DNA of 61,079 nt, taken from positions 1 to 61,079 of the forward strand of contig JACKBK010000021.1 of assembly GCA_020634555.1 (NCBI GenBank). Reading direction: 5' to 3'. Below, in pieces: positions 9,397 through 17,827 of the stretch. A program made the translations under genes and the position numbers. The notes beneath the pieces were generated by a model, which ran no database searches, had not been told where the DNA came from, and was given only the letters and a program-made list of their open reading frames with translations. Within the stretch, counting starts at the first letter, position 1. Each line of letters begins with the position of its first letter. This stretch comes from Caldilineae bacterium (GTDB lineage: Bacteria; Chloroflexota; Anaerolineae; JAAEKA01).

Positions 9397-10547
9397 TGGA
9401 ACAAGCGACCTACATCCCCACCGTGCAACTGCGGTCGGCCACACAACCGGTCATGACTATCGAGGATGTGACTGTTGGCGTTCCCCGCCCGTATGGCCGG
9501 CCGGCACGCGATCCGCAAGAACCGGCCGCGCAGCCGCGCGGCGACAGCGTGAGACTGCGCGGCCACCTGTCGATCGCATCTACCCAGGCATTCGACTGGC
9601 TGGTTGACCACTTTCAACCCCTTGGCTACACACCCATCCTGCGCAAGGATGCTGACGGTGAGCGTGATGTGGTGTTGGCCATGCCCGGCATGTTTTCCCC
9701 GGCCCGCCAGCGAATCGGCGTGGCGGCGGTTTTGTTCGCGGCGACTGTGCTGTCATGCATCTATGTGGGCGCGCAGCTATCGGCTGACACCTACACTACC
9801 CGCATCAACCTGCTGGATGGCGTGCCCTATGCGGTCAGCCTGCTGGCTATCCTGTTAGCCCACGAGCTGGGGCACTACGTTGTCGGCCGGAGGCTGCGTG
9901 CGCCACTCAGCCTGCCTTACTTCCTGCCGTTGCCGGTGCCGCCGTTGGGAACACTGGGCGCGGTGATCACCATGAGCGGTCCGGTGCGCAACCGGCGGCA
10001 TCTGCTGGCCATTGCCGCGGCCGGCCCGCTGGCCGGCCTGGCTGTCGCGATCCCTGTCCTGCTGATCGGCTTGAGCATGAGTTCCGTCCAGCCGTTGCCA
10101 ACCACCGGCCAGTACATGGCAGAAGGCAACTCGCTGATCTATGCTGCGCTCAAGTTCATCGTCTTTGGCCAGTTGCTGCCGTCCAACGGGATCGATGTCG
10201 TTATCAGCCCGATCGCTTTTGCCGGCTGGGCAGGCATTCTTGTCACCGGTCTTAACTTGATCCCGGCCGGCCAACTCGACGGCGGCCATATCGTCTACGC
10301 GCTCGTCGGCGCTCGCGTGGCCCGCTACGTGTTGTGGGCGGTTCTGGCAGCATTGGCCGTGCTTTCGATCTTCTGGCAGGGCTGGTTGATTTGGATTGTG
10401 TTGATCTTCCTCTTTGGACGTACGCGGCTGGCGCCGTTGGATGAGGTGACGGAACTGACGCCGCGGCAGAAGGTGTTCGCTGCGGCGATGCTGGTCCTGT
10501 TTCTGCTGGTTTTTACCCCGGTACCGATGGCGGTAGTAGGAGGATGA
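9396..10547 (+). CDS. Site-2 protease family (M50) membrane metalloprotease
   Basis: 383 residues. A soluble N-terminal part (about 1-105) is followed by six to eight membrane segments. The zinc site is complete: LLAHELGHYVVGRR (HExxH, about 154-160) and the distal NLIPAGQLDGGH motif (about 286-297), where Asp is the third ligand. Between them is MSGPVRNRRHLLAIAAAGPLAG, the PDZ-less arrangement of EGY/FtsH-independent S2P proteins. It would cut membrane-spanning segments of regulatory or unfolded proteins. The length fits the family. It is a single-gene unit with its own promoter, convergent with the SUMF1-fold gene. No substrate can be inferred, although an anti-sigma factor lies 6 kb away. 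Confidence 0.9.
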   Translation: MEQATYIPTVQLRSATQPVMTIEDVTVGVPRPYGRPARDPQEPAAQPRGDSVRLRGHLSIASTQAFDWLVDHFQPLGYTPILRKDADGERDVVLAMPGMFSPARQRIGVAAVLFAATVLSCIYVGAQLSADTYTTRINLLDGVPYAVSLLAILLAHELGHYVVGRRLRAPLSLPYFLPLPVPPLGTLGAVITMSGPVRNRRHLLAIAAAGPLAGLAVAIPVLLIGLSMSSVQPLPTTGQYMAEGNSLIYAALKFIVFGQLLPSNGIDVVISPIAFAGWAGILVTGLNLIPAGQLDGGHIVYALVGARVARYVLWAVLAALAVLSIFWQGWLIWIVLIFLFGRTRLAPLDEVTELTPRQKVFAAAMLVLFLLVFTPVPMAVVGG

Positions 10548-10583
10548 GGAAGAACTGGCCGCCAGCTCTCCCACATCCTCCTA
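10537..10583. terminator. Hairpin containing both convergent stop codons
   Basis: TAGGAGGATG (10537-10546) pairs with CATCCTCCTA (10574-10583), and an inner CTGG/CCAG stem closes the loop. The stop of the M50 gene (TGA 10545-10547) and the stop of the convergent lipoprotein gene (TAG read from 10583-10581) both lie in or at the edge of the stem. No T-tract follows, so Rho-independent termination would be weak. Confidence 0.5.
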
Positions 10584-11561
10584 TGGACCGTCAACCGGCG
10601 TCACGATGCGGAAGCCGATGTGGTGATCCTGGTACGTGGGCCGGTCCTCGAAATGGCGATAGGCTGAGCGAGCCACGAAGGGATCGCTTCCCCACCAACC
10701 GCCTTTCTCCACTTTCAAGGAACCGGTCTCCGGCCCCTGCGGATCGATGTTGACGTTCTCGCGGTAATAGCGCAACCCCAGCCAATCCTGCGCCCACTCC
10801 ATGGCGTTTCCGGCCATGTTCAGTGCCCCGACCCAACTGGCGCCTTCGGGGTAGCTGTTCACCGGCTGCGTGCCGGTGCTGTCCACTACGTTAGCCCGGC
10901 TGCTGTCCCACTCATTGCCCCAGGGGAAGATGAGCGACTCGGGGCCGCGCGCGGCGTATTCCCATTCCGCCTCGGTCGGCAAGCGCCCACCGCGCCAGCG
11001 CGCATAAGCCTCGGCCTCGTACCAGGTGACGCAGACGCGCGGGTGGTCGGCGGCCTCCTCGCCCTCGCACGCCACCGGCAGGTTCTCCGCGTCCTGTTGG
11101 CTGAGCCACTGCCAGCCAGCCTCGGACCAGAATTCCTGCTTTCGATAGCCGCCGTCATCAACGAAAGCCTGAAAGTCGGCGTTGCTGACCTCGGTCTTGT
11201 CGATCCAGTAGCCGGTCGTCAGTTGAACTTCGTGGGCCGGCTTCTCCCAGTCCAGCTCGCGCCGCGCCCAGGCAGGCGCCTGCAAGCCGGCGGTGTCGTC
11301 GCCGGTTCCCATGACGAAGGAACCGGCCGGCACGTAGACCTGCTCGATCCCATGGGCATCGACGCGGGGCGTACCAGCCTCTGGCAGCGGAGTCGCGACC
11401 GGTTGCGGTGTCTCGGTTGCAGTCGGTTGGGGCGTTACGGTGTTGGTAGGTTGCGGAGTGTTGGTGGCTGGCGGCGTTGTGTTCTCAGGCGCGCCGCAGG
11501 CGACAATGACAACGACGGCAGCCGCCAAGCTGGCAAGGCAGACGAGTTTGCGATACGTCAT
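10581..11561 (-). CDS. SUMF1/FGE-fold lipoprotein lacking the catalytic cysteines
   Basis: 326 residues from ATG 11561 (AAGGAG upstream). The signal peptide ends in a lipobox (VIVAC), and a Thr/Pro linker spans about 28-70. The rest is a full sulfatase-modifying-factor (C-type-lectin-like) domain: VPAGSFVMGTGDD, WIDKTEVSNADFQAFV, GGRLPTEAEWEYAARG, NMAGNAMEWAQDW, then KGGWWGSDPFVARSAYRH and GFRIV. In true formylglycine-generating enzymes the stretch after KGGS holds two copper-binding cysteines; here it has none. It is therefore probably a structural or ligand-binding member on the cell surface rather than an FGE. It is a single gene with no sulfatase neighbour. Confidence 0.87.
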   Translation of the reverse strand: MTYRKLVCLASLAAAVVVIVACGAPENTTPPATNTPQPTNTVTPQPTATETPQPVATPLPEAGTPRVDAHGIEQVYVPAGSFVMGTGDDTAGLQAPAWARRELDWEKPAHEVQLTTGYWIDKTEVSNADFQAFVDDGGYRKQEFWSEAGWQWLSQQDAENLPVACEGEEAADHPRVCVTWYEAEAYARWRGGRLPTEAEWEYAARGPESLIFPWGNEWDSSRANVVDSTGTQPVNSYPEGASWVGALNMAGNAMEWAQDWLGLRYYRENVNIDPQGPETGSLKVEKGGWWGSDPFVARSAYRHFEDRPTYQDHHIGFRIVTPVDGP

Positions 11562-11743
11562 GGCTCTCCTTGTCTCGCGAGAAGATCGGATCCAGGACCT
11601 GGCACGTATGCAACATCTCACAGCTAACCGTGTGGCTGGGTTCAACGGGTGAAGCCGATGGAAACTTTCAGCCGAGATTTGGAGGGGATCAAAAGTTGAT
11701 AGCTATGCCCAAGATTTCGGTTTTGGGAGATGCTATACAAGCT

Positions 11744-12994
11744 TCAGGCCAGGAGCCGCGCTGCCGCCGCGATCACGTCGTCCACCATTGCATCGCGCAC
11801 ACAGCCATGTTCCGCCAAGGTCTCATCTGGCCAGTCAAGCCGGTTGCAGGGGATGCACGGCCAATCTGACGTGAGGACGACATGCCGTCCCGGATCGCCC
11901 CACGGGCCGAAGGTTCGCCGGTCTACCGGACCGTAGAGGTGGATGGTCGGCGTGCTCACGGCCACGGCCAGATGCAACGGCCCGCTGTCCGGCCCAACCA
12001 CCAGCGCACAGCGCCGATACACCGCCGCCAGTGTTCCCAGATCGGTAAGTCCAGCCAACGAACAAACGGAGCCGGCCAGGCTATCGTTCTCTTGCAGTGC
12101 TGCCACAACCGGGTCGATCAACTCAGCCTCTCCGGCTGATCCGGTGAACACAACCTGTGCGCCGTGCTGCTCGATCAACGCGCGCGACAGCGCGATCCAG
12201 GCCTCGGTTCGCCAGCGCTTCACCGACGCGCCACTGCCGGGATGAATCGCCACCAGCAGCCGGTCATCAGCACTTTTCCCGCGCAACAAGTCTCCTGCCG
12301 TCTCCTCATCCGCCGGCGACACCGGAAAACGCAGCTTTCCCGGCTCCCCGGCGTCTGTGATCGACCCTGACGAGCCATATTCTGCCATCACCAGGTCCAT
12401 GTTCTGCGCCACTTCATGTCGGCCGGGAACATACGAAACAGCGGTCGTCAGGAAGGGGCTCGTCGAGGGTACGTCGTATCCGATCCGCCGGGGAACGCGC
12501 GCTTCAGCCGCCAGCCATGCGCCCCACCAGTGGTCGAAACGCAAAATAATCGCCAGGTCGAAATGGAGCGCTGCCAGCCGGCGCGCCTCGCTGCGTAGCA
12601 AGCTGTAAGGCGCAACGGGACTGCCTTTCGCCTGGCGGGTAAAGCCGGGGAAGGGACAGGTCAACAGCTCGTCGATGTCGTTGTTGACTGAGAGGACAGA
12701 AACACCCCAGGACCCTACCAGCGCGGTGATGGATGCGTCGGGGAAGCGGCGGCGAAGGGCGTGCAGCGCGGGTGTAGCGAACAGCAGATCACCCAGGTGA
12801 TCGGGGCGGATAACCAGGATGCGCCGCGGCAGGGTATCCGCGGACGGCTGGCGCCGGCGATAGCGTTGTCCGGCCAGTCGCAGCGCCGTGAGTCTGAGTC
12901 GCTCGCGCCGCGTGCCGCCGGCTGATTGTGCTAGCGCCTGACGGTGCTTCTCAGCCAGCGCCGCGCGTTGGTCGGAGGAAATGCCGTGAGCCAT
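11744..12994 (-). CDS. Glycosyltransferase family 9 (heptosyltransferase-like)
   Basis: 416 residues from ATG 12994. Residues 1-55 are a basic helical extension. The GT9 fold begins at RRILVIRPDHLGDLLFATPAL, the N-terminal nucleotide-sugar domain with the conserved Asp in DHLGD. The C-terminal half has AIHPGSGASVKRW and the acceptor/donor loop VVGPDSGPLHLAVA, both diagnostic of ADP-heptose transferases, and PCIPCNR near the end. GT9 enzymes in lineages without classical LPS add other sugars to envelope glycans. It is the last of three neighbouring minus-strand glycosyltransferases (11.7-15.6 kb). Confidence 0.9.
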   Translation of the reverse strand: MAHGISSDQRAALAEKHRQALAQSAGGTRRERLRLTALRLAGQRYRRRQPSADTLPRRILVIRPDHLGDLLFATPALHALRRRFPDASITALVGSWGVSVLSVNNDIDELLTCPFPGFTRQAKGSPVAPYSLLRSEARRLAALHFDLAIILRFDHWWGAWLAAEARVPRRIGYDVPSTSPFLTTAVSYVPGRHEVAQNMDLVMAEYGSSGSITDAGEPGKLRFPVSPADEETAGDLLRGKSADDRLLVAIHPGSGASVKRWRTEAWIALSRALIEQHGAQVVFTGSAGEAELIDPVVAALQENDSLAGSVCSLAGLTDLGTLAAVYRRCALVVGPDSGPLHLAVAVSTPTIHLYGPVDRRTFGPWGDPGRHVVLTSDWPCIPCNRLDWPDETLAEHGCVRDAMVDDVIAAAARLLA

Positions 12995-13009
12995 CGCAGT
13001 TCGTCGTCG

Positions 13010-13118
13010 TATACTCGTACTCCTATTCCTACTCTTCCTCTTCCTCATACTCCTGCTCGTCCGGATTTGAGAATGAGTATGAGTAGGAGTATGAGTAGGA
13101 GTAGTAGGAGGAGGAAAT
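13010..13118. repeat. Polypyrimidine/polypurine microsatellite with inverted symmetry
   Basis: A pyrimidine-rich arm of ACTCC/ATTCC/TCTTCC units (about 13010-13060) is mirrored by a purine-rich arm of GAGTAT/GAGTAG/GAGGAG units (about 13066-13118). They could pair as a long imperfect hairpin just upstream of the GT9 start. Such tracts are prone to slippage. Confidence 0.7.
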
Positions 13119-13130
13119 GGAGGTGGGAGA

Positions 13131-14420
13131 TCAACCGTTGCTGCTCAACGTATCGTACACGGCCCGCAGCCGCGGCACGATGGCCGACCAGCCGTAGTTG
13201 GCCTCCACGAACAGCCGCCCCGCCTCGCCTTGCCGGGCGCGGCGCGCCGGGTCGCGCAGCAGTGCGACCGTTGCATCGGCGAAGGCAGGTGCGTCGTCGG
13301 CGAAGGTGATGATCTCCTGTCCGTCGAGCGGGAATCCCTCGCAGCCCAGCCGGGTCGAGACTATGGCGCTGCGCATGGCCATGGCCTCCAGGACCTTGAG
13401 CCGCGTGCCGCCGCCGATGCGCAGCGGCACCACATAGACCGCCGCCGCCGCGATGTGAGCGCGGATGTCGGGCACCCAGCCGGTGACGGTTACTCCCGGA
13501 CGGCTCGCCAACTCCTGAACGCGCGGATGCGGTTCCTTGCCGACGATCACAAAGCGTGTTTCCGGTTCCGCCCGTTGTATCAGCGGCAGCACCTCGTTGG
13601 CGAACCACACCACCGCGTCGATGTTGGGGCGAAAATCCATCTTGCCGGTGAAGACCAGCGCCTGCGGACCGTAGTCCGGCGCCTGCGAATCGCGCTCCCG
13701 GCTGTAGGCTGCGTAGTAGTCGAGATCAACACCGTTGGGCACTACCGTGATGTTCAGAGATGAGTCCAGCGCGCGCAGCGAGTCCCGGTCAGCCTCAGAG
13801 ACAGCGACCACCCGGTCGGCCTGCTGGCAGATCTGCCGCTCGTAGCGTCGCAGCTTGTTGACCTGAATCGCAGAATAGGCGGCGGCATGCCAGCGGGCCG
13901 GGCGACGCACGTCAGTCTCCCAGGCGCGCTGCTGCAGGACATACTCAGCGTTGTGATCGTCGAACACCAGCGCCGGCCGGCCGATGGGAATCCCCGGCAG
14001 GTTCTCTTTGACACGCGCCGAGCGCCACAGCGGATGGTTGGCCAGCCACAATCCATAGGGCGCCATCTCAATGCCCTCGATCTGTACGATGTCGTAGCGG
14101 TATTGCTCTAGCAGTGCGCCCAGACGTGTCTGGTAGGTATCCGAGGCCAGCCGTAACGCCATGTCGGGCAGCCTTGATGTGACCGTGGTGATTGCCCGTC
14201 GCGTTGTTGAACGTTTGGGCGCGGGCGTCGAATCGACCACTGTCAACAGGCGCGGCAAAGGCGTGTTGCCCACAGGATCGTCGCCCTCCTGCTGAAAGCA
14301 GAGCAGGTGGACCTCGTAGTCCTCGGCCAGGTTGGCCATCAGGTTGTAGTTGCGAATCGTGGTGCCCTGGTGCGGTGGGTAAGGCACCTGGGGAGCGAGA
14401 AAGAGGAGGCGGCGCGGCAT
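13131..14420 (-). CDS. Glycosyltransferase family 4 (GT-B fold)
   Basis: 429 residues. The N-terminal Rossmann half starts RRLLFLAPQVPYPPHQGTTI, with the glycine-poor acceptor loop seen in GT4 enzymes, and contains DIVQIEGIEMAPY and VFDDHNAEYVLQQR. The C-terminal donor-binding half has VVPNGVDLDYY, ALVFTGKMDFRPNIDAV, GVTVTGWVPDIR and the E-x7-E-like VVPLRIGGGTRLKVLEAMAM. It resembles the sugar transferases of exopolysaccharide or PEP-CTERM loci. Its ATG is 14 bp after the stop of the next glycosyltransferase, so the two are probably co-transcribed. Sugar and acceptor are unknown. Confidence 0.9.
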   Translation of the reverse strand: MPRRLLFLAPQVPYPPHQGTTIRNYNLMANLAEDYEVHLLCFQQEGDDPVGNTPLPRLLTVVDSTPAPKRSTTRRAITTVTSRLPDMALRLASDTYQTRLGALLEQYRYDIVQIEGIEMAPYGLWLANHPLWRSARVKENLPGIPIGRPALVFDDHNAEYVLQQRAWETDVRRPARWHAAAYSAIQVNKLRRYERQICQQADRVVAVSEADRDSLRALDSSLNITVVPNGVDLDYYAAYSRERDSQAPDYGPQALVFTGKMDFRPNIDAVVWFANEVLPLIQRAEPETRFVIVGKEPHPRVQELASRPGVTVTGWVPDIRAHIAAAAVYVVPLRIGGGTRLKVLEAMAMRSAIVSTRLGCEGFPLDGQEIITFADDAPAFADATVALLRDPARRARQGEAGRLFVEANYGWSAIVPRLRAVYDTLSSNG

Positions 14421-14434
14421 GGCTGCTTCGGGCC

Positions 14435-15556
14435 TCAGCCTGCACCAAGCGCGCGCTGATAGATGTCCATGGTCTCTTGCGCGGCTCGTTGCCAGGAAAA
14501 CACCTGTGCGCGTGCCAGTCCCTTGGCGCGCAGCGAGGCGTGCAAGGCATCGTCCGTCAGCAGGCGATGCAACGCGACCGCCAGTTCTTCCACGTTGTTG
14601 GGATCCACCAGCAGGCCGGCGTCGCCTACCACTTCGGGCAGGCTGGAGACGTTGGAGACCACCACCGGTGTGCCGCTGGCCATCGCTTCCAGCGGTGTCA
14701 GGCCAAAGCCCTCGTACAACGCAGGATGTGCCAGGCAGCGCGCCAGGTTGTAAAGATAGAGCAGGTCGCCGTTGTTGACGCGCCCCAAAAAGGTGACGTA
14801 TTCGCCCAGTTCCAGCAGCTCCACTTCCTCGAAGATCTGGTCGCTCTGCCAGCCAACGCCGCCGGCCAGCACCAGCCCGGCCGTGACACCATAACGCTCG
14901 CGCAGCAACGCATAGGCCCGCAGCAGCGTGACGATGTTCTTGCGCGGCTCGATAGTGCTGACGAACAGGATGAACTCATCCGGCAGAAGATGCTTGTCCT
15001 TGTACGACGCCAACGCTTCCTCTCTGGCTATCGGCCGGTAGACGGGATCCGCTGCCTCGTAGACCACGGTGATCTTCTCAGGCGGCGCGCCCAGCATACC
15101 GATAAGGTCGTCACGTGTGCTCTGCGAGACGGCGATGATGTGATCGGCGCGCTTGACCGCCTGATCCACCTGGCCGTAGTAGCGGGCACTGTCTTCCGTC
15201 AGGAAGTGGGGCCAACGCAGGAAAGCCAGATCATGAACGGTGATGATCGATTTGAAGGTGTTGAGTTGGAGCGGCGGGATGAAGTCGGTACTGTGCAGGA
15301 GATCAAGGCCGAGGCGGCGCGCGGGAAGCTCCATCCGCAGGAATTGTTGCTCGAAGCGGTTATGGCTCGGCGTCCAGATGCTGACGCGGTGAACATGCGG
15401 CCCATGCACCAGGTGGCGACGGTCTTTGCGGCTTTGCAGCAGCACAAACTCGTCTTCCTGGCTCAGCTGCGCCAGCGCCTTGGCAAGATGAATTGTGTAT
15501 TCGCTGATGCCCCCGCCCGTGTAGTGGGCTATACGGGCGTCGATACCGATGCGCAT
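14435..15556 (-). CDS. Glycosyltransferase family 4 (GT-B fold, mannosyltransferase-like)
   Basis: 373 residues from ATG 15556, preceded by AAGGA about nine bases away; the frame stays open for 139 more codons upstream but without family similarity. Features: MRIGIDARIAHYTGGGISEY (acceptor loop), ITVHDLAFLRWPHFL, ADHIIAVSQSTRDDLI, FILFVSTIEPRKNI and the donor-site motif HPALYEGFGLTPLEAMASG with both conserved glutamates, then PEVVGDAGLLVDP. This is the WbaZ/MtfB-like branch that adds hexoses from nucleotide sugars to lipid-linked glycans. It begins the three-gene glycosyltransferase group running to 11.7 kb. Confidence 0.92.
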   Translation of the reverse strand: MRIGIDARIAHYTGGGISEYTIHLAKALAQLSQEDEFVLLQSRKDRRHLVHGPHVHRVSIWTPSHNRFEQQFLRMELPARRLGLDLLHSTDFIPPLQLNTFKSIITVHDLAFLRWPHFLTEDSARYYGQVDQAVKRADHIIAVSQSTRDDLIGMLGAPPEKITVVYEAADPVYRPIAREEALASYKDKHLLPDEFILFVSTIEPRKNIVTLLRAYALLRERYGVTAGLVLAGGVGWQSDQIFEEVELLELGEYVTFLGRVNNGDLLYLYNLARCLAHPALYEGFGLTPLEAMASGTPVVVSNVSSLPEVVGDAGLLVDPNNVEELAVALHRLLTDDALHASLRAKGLARAQVFSWQRAAQETMDIYQRALGAG

Positions 15557-15726
15557 CGTGGGAGGTCCTTGGTGTTGCGCCATATCGTCTCGCCGAGGTC
15601 GAGGCCAAATGAGAAGATATCCTGCGCCCAAATAAAAACCTCCATACCTGGCCGCAATGGTCTGGATGGAGGCAACGCCGCCTGTCAACGTCGGCACTAT
15701 ACCATGGGTGCAAGTGCGGGTCAAGT

Positions 15727-16245
15727 TCAACCCAGCGGCAGCAGCGCACCCTCCATTTCCAGCATCCGCCGCTTGGTCTCGATGCCGCCGCCGAAGCCGG
15801 TTAGGCTGCCATTCTTGCCCAGAACCCGGTGACACGGCACGATCGGCGGCCATGGATTGGTGGCCATGCAGCGCCCCACCGCCCGCGCTGAGGCCGGCCC
15901 TGCGCCGACGGCCGCGGCCAGCGTGCCGTAGGTGGTCGTCGCCCCGCGCGGCACGTTGCGCGTCGCCTGCCAAACCTGTTGCTGAAACTCGCTGCCGCGG
16001 CTCATGTCCAGCGTCTCGTCGAATCGGACATCTTCGCCGTCGTAGTAGCGGCGCAACTCGTCGAGGGTCGCTTGCAGACGCCTGTCCGTGTCCGGGAGCG
16101 TCTCACCGGCCAACGACTTCAGCAGCGCCAGCGCGTCAGCCTCGCTGGGCTGTGGTAGCGTCACCGCCGTCAGCCCAACGGCGTTGGCGGCCACCGCGAC
16201 CCAGCCGAAGCTGGTGTGAGAGGTGGCACGAACTTGTGTGTTCAT
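15727..16245 (-). CDS. ogt: Methylated-DNA--protein-cysteine S-methyltransferase
   Basis: 172 residues, the usual length. It repairs O6-methylguanine by irreversible transfer of the methyl group to its own cysteine. The C-terminal domain shows FQQQVWQATRNVPRGATTTY (helix-turn-helix), the Arg finger region GPASARAVGRCMATNP, and the acceptor motif IVPCHRVLGKNGSLTGFGGG with Cys in PCHRV. It lies downstream of the ECF sigma/anti-sigma pair (30 bp) on the same strand and may share their transcript, which would place it in a stress response, but this is inference. Confidence 0.95.
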   Translation of the reverse strand: MNTQVRATSHTSFGWVAVAANAVGLTAVTLPQPSEADALALLKSLAGETLPDTDRRLQATLDELRRYYDGEDVRFDETLDMSRGSEFQQQVWQATRNVPRGATTTYGTLAAAVGAGPASARAVGRCMATNPWPPIVPCHRVLGKNGSLTGFGGGIETKRRMLEMEGALLPLG

Positions 16246-16275
16246 GGCGCGATTCAGACAATGACCCTTTTCTTG

Positions 16276-16539
16276 TTACGCCGAGTTCAGATACTCGCTC
16301 AGTTCCATGCGCGTAAACAGCCGCTCTTCCGCATCGGCCGGCATCGACTCGACTGGCAAGCCACGGTAGAGCAACACCGTCTTGCGCAAGGTGTCTACCA
16401 CGACCTGGCAGTTGTCGCAGTCCGCCATGTGGGTCTCGATCTCCACGCAGATAGCCTCGTCCAGCGTTCCGTCGATGTAGTCGCTGAGGCTGCCCAGGAG
16501 GTCCTGGCAGGCGCCGCTGTCGTGAGAATGTTCGCTCAT
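16276..16539 (-). CDS. Anti-sigma factor with zinc-finger (zf-HC2)
   Basis: 87 residues. The core ETHMADCDNC, with an earlier Cys at residue 11, gives the H-x3-C-x2-C signature of zinc-binding anti-sigma domains (ZAS). No membrane segment follows, so it is a soluble, possibly redox-sensitive regulator like RsrA rather than a transmembrane one. Its ATG overlaps the stop of the sigma factor by four bases (ATGA), the usual coupling of sigma and anti-sigma. It should bind and inhibit the sigma factor encoded just upstream. Confidence 0.9.
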   Translation of the reverse strand: MSEHSHDSGACQDLLGSLSDYIDGTLDEAICVEIETHMADCDNCQVVVDTLRKTVLLYRGLPVESMPADAEERLFTRMELSEYLNSA

Positions 16540-17159
16540 GGTGTCATCTCTTCTTGGTGGCCAGCCAGATAGCCGGCCAGGCTTTCCCGCAGTTGTAGCC
16601 GCGCCCGGTGCAATCGCACCTTCAACGCGCTTTCACTGATCTCCAGCGCGGCCGCCGCCTCTTCGGTGTTCAGCCCCTGGATGTCTCGCAGCACGAAGGC
16701 TGCCCGTAACGTGGGATTCAGATCCTGTACAGCCTCTTCCATGACCTGTCGCAGTTCGGATGTCAGCGCCTCTTCGCTGGGTTCGACCTGCCAATCGCCC
16801 AATTGACGCGGCAACAGGTCGCCATCTTCCATCAGTTGCGGCTCATCCAGCGAAACTGTATCGCCGCGCTGCCTGCGCAGCCGCATCAACGCCGCGTTGG
16901 TGGTGATGCGGTACAGCCAGGTGCTTAGCTTGCTGCGGCCCTCAAAGGTGTCCACCTTTTTGCAGGCGCTGATGAAGGCCTCTTGTACGACTTCCTCAGC
17001 CTCGTCGCTATCCCCGACGATACGCAACGCCACCGCGTACATCTGGCTGCCGTGGTGCTTGATCATGCAAGCGCAGGCGTATTTGTCGCCTGACTTCAGC
17101 GCCTCCAGCAGCGCTGCTTCGTCCGGGTAGATGTCAAGATCGATTGCCAGTCCTGGCAT
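16536..17159 (-). CDS. RNA polymerase ECF-type sigma factor
   Basis: 207 residues from ATG 17159 with AGGAG about ten bases upstream. Region 2 (about 30-100): HHGSQMYAVALRIVGDSDEA, EVVQEAFISACKKVDTFEGR, LSTWLYRITTNAALMRLRR. Region 4 (about 140-195): LNPTLRAAFVLRDIQGLNTE and ISESALKVRLHRARLQLRE, the helix-turn-helix that reads the -35. It directs polymerase to stress or envelope promoters and is translationally coupled to its anti-sigma factor. The target regulon is not visible here. Confidence 0.95.
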   Translation of the reverse strand: MPGLAIDLDIYPDEAALLEALKSGDKYACACMIKHHGSQMYAVALRIVGDSDEAEEVVQEAFISACKKVDTFEGRSKLSTWLYRITTNAALMRLRRQRGDTVSLDEPQLMEDGDLLPRQLGDWQVEPSEEALTSELRQVMEEAVQDLNPTLRAAFVLRDIQGLNTEEAAAALEISESALKVRLHRARLQLRESLAGYLAGHQEEMTP

Positions 17160-17291
17160 GTTAGATGGAACTCCTGGTTATCTGGTTACAATTGTGCTGC
17201 CCGGCACGCTGCCGGTTGAAACCATTCGGCGGGCGAATGCATCGTATGACCAGAGACTATGAAACTCACATATCAAATGGAGAAACTACCA

Positions 17292-17717
17292 ATGAACGCA
17301 CCAACCAACCCGCTGGGCCTCACCGCCGTCTTGCCCGTGGGCTACGAAACTGCTATCGACGACGTGACCGCTGCACTTAAGGAGCAGGGCTTCGGCGTGT
17401 TGACTGAGATCGACGTCAAAGAAACGCTCAAGAAAAAGCTGGATGTCGATGTTCGGCCCTACGCCATCCTCGGCGCCTGCAACCCACCGCTGGCGCACCG
17501 AGCGTTGAGCGAGGATCCCATCGTCGGGCTGATGCTGCCATGCAACGTGGTGGTCTACGACAACGGCGACGGCACGACCACTGTGTCCGCCATCAACCCG
17601 ATGACGGCCATCGGCGTTGTCGGCAACCCCGCGCTGAACGAGGTAGCGAAGACTGCCACCGACAAGCTTAACATCGTCATGGCAAACCTGCTGCAAAGAG
17701 TGAGCGAGCCAGCCTGA
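17292..17717 (+). CDS. DUF302 domain protein
   Basis: 141 residues from ATG 17292, with GGAGAAA eight bases upstream. It has the compact DUF302 fold: TAVLPVGYETAIDDVTAALK, GFGVLTEIDVKETLKKKL, ILGACNPPLAHRAL, GLMLPCNVVVYDNGDGTT. Family members are small soluble proteins of unknown function often found beside sigma factors, metal or sulfur genes. The conserved Cys in LGACNPP is present. It lies divergently from the ECF sigma factor with a 132-bp gap and could be a target of that sigma factor. A strong terminator follows. Confidence 0.9.
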   Translation: MNAPTNPLGLTAVLPVGYETAIDDVTAALKEQGFGVLTEIDVKETLKKKLDVDVRPYAILGACNPPLAHRALSEDPIVGLMLPCNVVVYDNGDGTTTVSAINPMTAIGVVGNPALNEVAKTATDKLNIVMANLLQRVSEPA

Positions 17718-17735
17718 TTTTTGCGGTGCCTCCAA

Positions 17736-17767
17736 AGCACTCGGTCGATGACCGGGTGCTTTTTTTG
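17736..17767 (+). terminator. Rho-independent terminator
   Basis: An 11-bp stem (17736-17746 with 17750-17760, one G-T pair) with a GAT loop is followed by a run of seven T. It lies 18 bp after the DUF302 stop. Confidence 0.9.
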
Positions 17768-17827
17768 TGTCAGTTCGGCCATTGTATCATCTGCCATCGG
17801 CACAGCCAAGAGACCGTGCATGGTTGC

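Noticed and set aside
10581..11561. Formylglycine-generating enzyme call
   Set aside because: The catalytic Cys pair is missing and no sulfatase is near.
14192..15832. 546-codon plus-strand frame over the glycosyltransferase genes
   Set aside because: Opposite strand encodes two clear GT4 enzymes with intact motifs; the plus-strand frame shows no family.
17217..17246. ECF-type promoter (TGAAACC...CGTA) before the DUF302 gene
   Set aside because: The spacing of 19-20 bp is too long for the usual 16-17; kept only as a thought that DUF302 might be a target of the adjacent sigma factor.
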